The notes under the pieces are model-generated. The model made no database searches. It was not told the DNA's origin and was given only the letters and a program-made list of their open reading frames with translations. The position numbers and the translations under genes are program-made. 64,000 nucleotides of DNA, from the NCBI GenBank assembly GCA_017511605.1, contig JAFWJL010000008.1:62001-126000 (forward strand), written 5' to 3'. This DNA is from Bacilli bacterium (GTDB lineage Bacteria; Bacillota_I; Bacilli_A; RF39; UBA660). The first letter of the stretch is position 1. Each line of letters opens with the position of its first letter. Positions 61,430 to 64,000 of the stretch are shown in pieces.

Positions 61430-61438
61430 TGGTATAAT
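61430..61438 (+). promoter_or_regulatory. extended -10 promoter of ppaC
   Basis: TGGTATAAT, 26 nt before the ATG at 61465. Confidence 0.65.
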
Positions 61439-61464
61439 TTTATTGTAGAAAGAAGTGAAGGGGT

Positions 61465-63081
61465 ATGAAGAAGACTTTAATTTTTGGTCATAAGAAACCA
61501 GATACAGATGCAGTTATGTCTGCGATTGGATTAAGTTATTTAAAAAATCAATTAGGTTTTGATACAGAGGCTAGAGTATTAGGTGATCTTAATAAAGAAA
61601 CTAAATATGCCCTAGAATACTTTGATATTAAAGAACCAAAATATTTAAATGATGTTAAGCTTCAATTAAAGGATGTTAAGTATCATAAAGGATTTTATTT
61701 AAAAGAAACAGATAGTATATATGATGGTTATCAAGCGATGTTAAATGAAGGATTAACTGGATTGCCTGTAGTAAAAGAAGACGGTTCTTTTGAAGGACTT
61801 ATTACATTAAAAGATCTTAGTCATGTAATGATAAATGAAAATGGTGAAGATTTAGATACATCTTATGAAAATATATGCCATGTACTTGAAGGCGAAGAAG
61901 TATTAAAATGTGATGATGAAATAAAGGGTAAATTAATAGTGGCTGCTTATAGAAGTACAACTTTTATGAGTAATGTTAGTCTTGATGATAAAGATATTTT
62001 AATAGTAGGAGATAGACATAGTGTTATAGAATATGCTGTTACTTCTCGTGTAAAATTAATTATACTTACTAATGATTCGTATATTAAAGATGAACATATT
62101 GAAATAGCTAGAAATAATGGTGTTAATATTATTAGAACACCATATGATACATATAAGGCTTCTAAACAAATATCACTTACTAATTATATTAAAACTATGA
62201 TTAGGGTATATAATCCTACTAAGTTTGTTGAAAGTGACTTTGTAAGTGATGTTGTTGATATAAATAATAAATTAAAACATACTAATTATCCTGTAGTAGA
62301 TAAAAATAATAAATGTTTAGGTTTACTTCGAATTACTGATTTATCTGATTATAATCCTAAGAAAGTAATATTAGTAGATCATAATGAAAAATTACAAAGT
62401 GTAGATGGTATAGATGAAGCAGAAATATTAGAAATAATAGATCATCATAATTTAGGTAGTATTACTACTAATTATCCTATTAATTTTAGAAATATGTCTG
62501 TAGGTTCTACTTCTACAATAGTTTATAGTTTATTTAAAGAAAGAAATGTTGTAATACCTAGAAATATTGCAGGAGCTTTGATTTCAGGAATTCTTTCAGA
62601 TACATTAGTATTAAAGAGTCCTACTGCTACAGATAGAGACAGGGAAGCAGTAATTGAATTAAGTAATATTATTTCAATTAATTATGAAGAATATGGTATG
62701 GGTCTATTAAAAGCTGGTACTTCATTAGAAGGTATGACAAGAGAAGATGTATTATATAATGATTATAAATTATATAGTGTTAATGATAAGAATTTTGCAA
62801 TAGGTCAATTCTTTACTATGAATTTTGATGAAATGAGTAAAGAAATAGATGAATATGTAAATGTATTAGATAAAGTTAGTGAGGCAAATAATTATGCTTT
62901 GGTAGCTTTATATGTAACTGATATTATTAAAAATGGTAGTTATGTTATATTTAATACTAAAGGTAAGAATATTATGGAAATAGCTTATCAAGATGGAATA
63001 GAAGAGGGTTATTTTGTGAGTGGATGTGTTTCACGTAAAAAACACGTTGTACCTCAAATTATGAGTATACTTGAAAATTAG
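61465..63081 (+). CDS. ppaC: manganese-dependent (family II) inorganic pyrophosphatase with CBS-DRTGG insert
   Basis: 538 residues. FGHKKPDTDAVMSAIG is the DHH-like start with metal-binding His and Asp; VLVDHNEKLQSV (here ILVDHNEK) and EIIDHHNLG carry the DHH motif; the C-terminal half begins near YNDYKLYSVN. An insert of about 240 residues with two CBS motifs (GLTGLPVVKEDGSFEGLITLKD and KHTNYPVVDKNNKCLGLLRI) around a DRTGG-like domain marks the adenine-nucleotide-regulated subclass. It cleaves pyrophosphate from biosynthesis. AGAAGTGAAGGGG precedes the ATG. Confidence 0.95.
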   Translation: MKKTLIFGHKKPDTDAVMSAIGLSYLKNQLGFDTEARVLGDLNKETKYALEYFDIKEPKYLNDVKLQLKDVKYHKGFYLKETDSIYDGYQAMLNEGLTGLPVVKEDGSFEGLITLKDLSHVMINENGEDLDTSYENICHVLEGEEVLKCDDEIKGKLIVAAYRSTTFMSNVSLDDKDILIVGDRHSVIEYAVTSRVKLIILTNDSYIKDEHIEIARNNGVNIIRTPYDTYKASKQISLTNYIKTMIRVYNPTKFVESDFVSDVVDINNKLKHTNYPVVDKNNKCLGLLRITDLSDYNPKKVILVDHNEKLQSVDGIDEAEILEIIDHHNLGSITTNYPINFRNMSVGSTSTIVYSLFKERNVVIPRNIAGALISGILSDTLVLKSPTATDRDREAVIELSNIISINYEEYGMGLLKAGTSLEGMTREDVLYNDYKLYSVNDKNFAIGQFFTMNFDEMSKEIDEYVNVLDKVSEANNYALVALYVTDIIKNGSYVIFNTKGKNIMEIAYQDGIEEGYFVSGCVSRKKHVVPQIMSILEN

Positions 63082-63089
63082 GAGGATTT

Positions 63090-63602
63090 ATGGAAAATAT
63101 AGTAGGGTGGTTACTTTCATTATTTAGTGGTCTTAATGGATTTACATTTGGTAAAGAAATAGCTGTTTTTCTTATTTCATTAATGCCAATACTAGAACTT
63201 CGTGGAGGCTTACTTGCGGCTAGTATATTAGGTTTAGATCCAATTAAAAGTTATATAATTTGTATAATCGGGAATATTATTCCGGTACCATTTATATTAT
63301 GGTTAATAACTTGGATACTTGATTGTATGAGAAATAGTAAACATTTTAAAGGTATAGCTAAATGGTTGGATAAAAAGGTTGATAAACATAAAGGTGGAAT
63401 AGAAAAATATGGATTCTGGGGATTAGTACTTTTTGTAGGGATACCTCTTCCTGGGACAGGTGCTTGGACAGGGTGCTTGATTGCTGCATGTTTAGAGATG
63501 AATAGAAAGAAAGCTTTTTTGGCAGCTATGATAGGTATAGTTATGGCTAGTCTTATAATGATGGCTATATCTTTTGGATTACTTAAATTTATAATAGGAT
63601 AA
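63090..63602 (+). CDS. small multidrug export/DedA-like membrane protein (COG2426)
   Basis: 170 residues, four or five membrane helices. ISLMPILELRGGLLAASILG and GIPLPGTGAWTGCLIAACL match the Sm_multidrug_ex family (PF06695), distantly related to DedA proteins; the E-x-R-GG motif is intact. The transport substrate is not established in the family. It lies 8 nt after ppaC with AGGAGG upstream, probably in one operon. Confidence 0.88.
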   Translation: MENIVGWLLSLFSGLNGFTFGKEIAVFLISLMPILELRGGLLAASILGLDPIKSYIICIIGNIIPVPFILWLITWILDCMRNSKHFKGIAKWLDKKVDKHKGGIEKYGFWGLVLFVGIPLPGTGAWTGCLIAACLEMNRKKAFLAAMIGIVMASLIMMAISFGLLKFIIG

Positions 63603-63617
63603 TTATCCTATTTTTTT
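63593..63617 (+). terminator. rho-independent terminator
   Basis: AATAGGAT (63593-63600), loop AATT, ATCCTATT (63605-63612), T run; overlaps the end of the coding sequence. Confidence 0.85.
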
Positions 63618-63623
63618 CTTTTC

Positions 63624-63652
63624 TTGTCATAAAAAATATAATATAATAATAT
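63624..63652 (+). promoter_or_regulatory. promoter of the last gene
   Basis: TTGTCA (63624-63629), 17-nt spacer, TAATAT (63647-63652); a TATAAT at 63642-63647 is an alternative -10. Confidence 0.45.
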
Positions 63653-63670
63653 TAGATAATAGGTGATAGT

Positions 63671-64000
63671 ATGTATAATTTAATGTACTTATTTTTAATA
63701 TTTTTTATTTATTCTGTAATAGGATATATAAGTGAAATTACTTCTTATTTTATAAACACTAAAAAGTTTACTATGTCACGTGGATATTTATTAGGACCAT
63801 ATATTCCAGTATTTGGATTTGGAGCTTTATTTATGGTTACTTTTTTAGATAAATATAAGGAAGATATTGTTGTTTTATTTGTACTTAGTGCAGTTTTATG
63901 TAGTGTGATTGAGTATTTTACTAGTTTATTAATGGAAAAAATATTTAAATTAAGATGGTGGGATTATTCTAAATATAAGTTTAATATTAATGGTAGGATA
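63671..64000 (+). CDS. CmpB-like (ABC_trans_CmpB/DUF1113) membrane protein, 3' end outside window
   Basis: 110 residues visible before the window ends, open to the edge. YLFLIFFIYSVIGYISEI is the first membrane helix, then RGYLLGPYIPVFGFGAL, a helix with LSAVLCSVIEYFTSLLMEKIFKLRWWDYSKYKFNINGRI. The WWDYS motif is typical of this family, often annotated as an ABC transporter permease without proof. AGGTGAT precedes the ATG. Confidence 0.82.
   Translation, partial: MYNLMYLFLIFFIYSVIGYISEITSYFINTKKFTMSRGYLLGPYIPVFGFGALFMVTFLDKYKEDIVVLFVLSAVLCSVIEYFTSLLMEKIFKLRWWDYSKYKFNINGRI

Overview
The window is AT-rich DNA that is almost fully coding. It reads like a low-GC Gram-positive bacterium of the Bacillota, class Bacilli or a Mollicutes-related uncultured gut lineage. 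That placement is an inference from gene content: FtsW, an L27 with a cleavable N-terminal extension plus its protease Prp, YceD next to L32, AddAB, a DnaB/DnaD-type replication protein, a YqfQ-like protein, a possible SirA-like protein and a family II pyrophosphatase. TGA is used as a stop (for example at 1859-1861, 11613-11615 and 40875-40877), so the code is standard. No insertion sequence, prophage or CRISPR array is visible. No gap between genes exceeds 300 bases.

Region 1 (about 1-11000) is an NAD salvage island. After the end of a membrane protein and a YitT-family protein, a consensus promoter overlaid with two copies of a palindrome starts an operon: a small unknown protein, nicotinamidase fused to an unknown domain, nicotinate phosphoribosyltransferase, an ADP-ribose-type Nudix hydrolase, NadE and NadD. 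A second transcription unit holds a Cys/Ser/Gly-rich protein, two radical SAM enzymes, the NMN deamidase PncC and NAD kinase. An NrtR-type regulator follows. Together these genes make NAD and NADP from nicotinamide or nicotinate only. The Cys-rich protein with its two radical SAM partners looks like an uncharacterised peptide- or protein-modification system inside the island.

Region 2 (11000-35500) carries many short transcription units: two PlsC-like acyltransferases, an alpha/beta hydrolase, a lipoprotein, tRNA-Arg(CCG), a glycerophosphodiesterase, tRNA-Thr(CGT), a transglutaminase-like protein, a short-chain dehydrogenase, an XRE-NTPase-CYTH fusion, a ClpX-like unfoldase with a new N-domain, a Ca2+-type P-ATPase, transketolase, a SirA-like protein, FtsW, lactate dehydrogenase, a polysaccharide deacetylase, two FAD oxidoreductases, a MYG1-type protein, YceD, L32 and a pseudopilin.

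Region 3 (35500-64000) has addB-addA and a phosphatase, a two-gene unknown operon with an embedded RelE-like domain, the L21-Prp-L27 operon behind an L21 leader, obg, two unknown proteins, an HPt-receiver protein, yebC, an SOS-like promoter ahead of an acyl-CoA-ligase-like gene with ruvAB, queA-tgt, PilC and prepilin peptidase, a DnaB-like replication protein, an HD protein, a CBS-type pyrophosphatase and two membrane proteins, the last cut by the window end.

The most striking observations are: (a) L32 carries the same kind of N-terminal extension as L27, so Prp probably has a second ribosomal substrate; (b) the Cys/Ser-rich protein plus two radical SAM enzymes; (c) a ClpX homologue that keeps the ClpP-docking IGF motif but has lost the pore-loop tyrosine; (d) a 15-bp perfect inverted repeat around a start codon; and (e) very compact terminator-promoter-start junctions used again and again.
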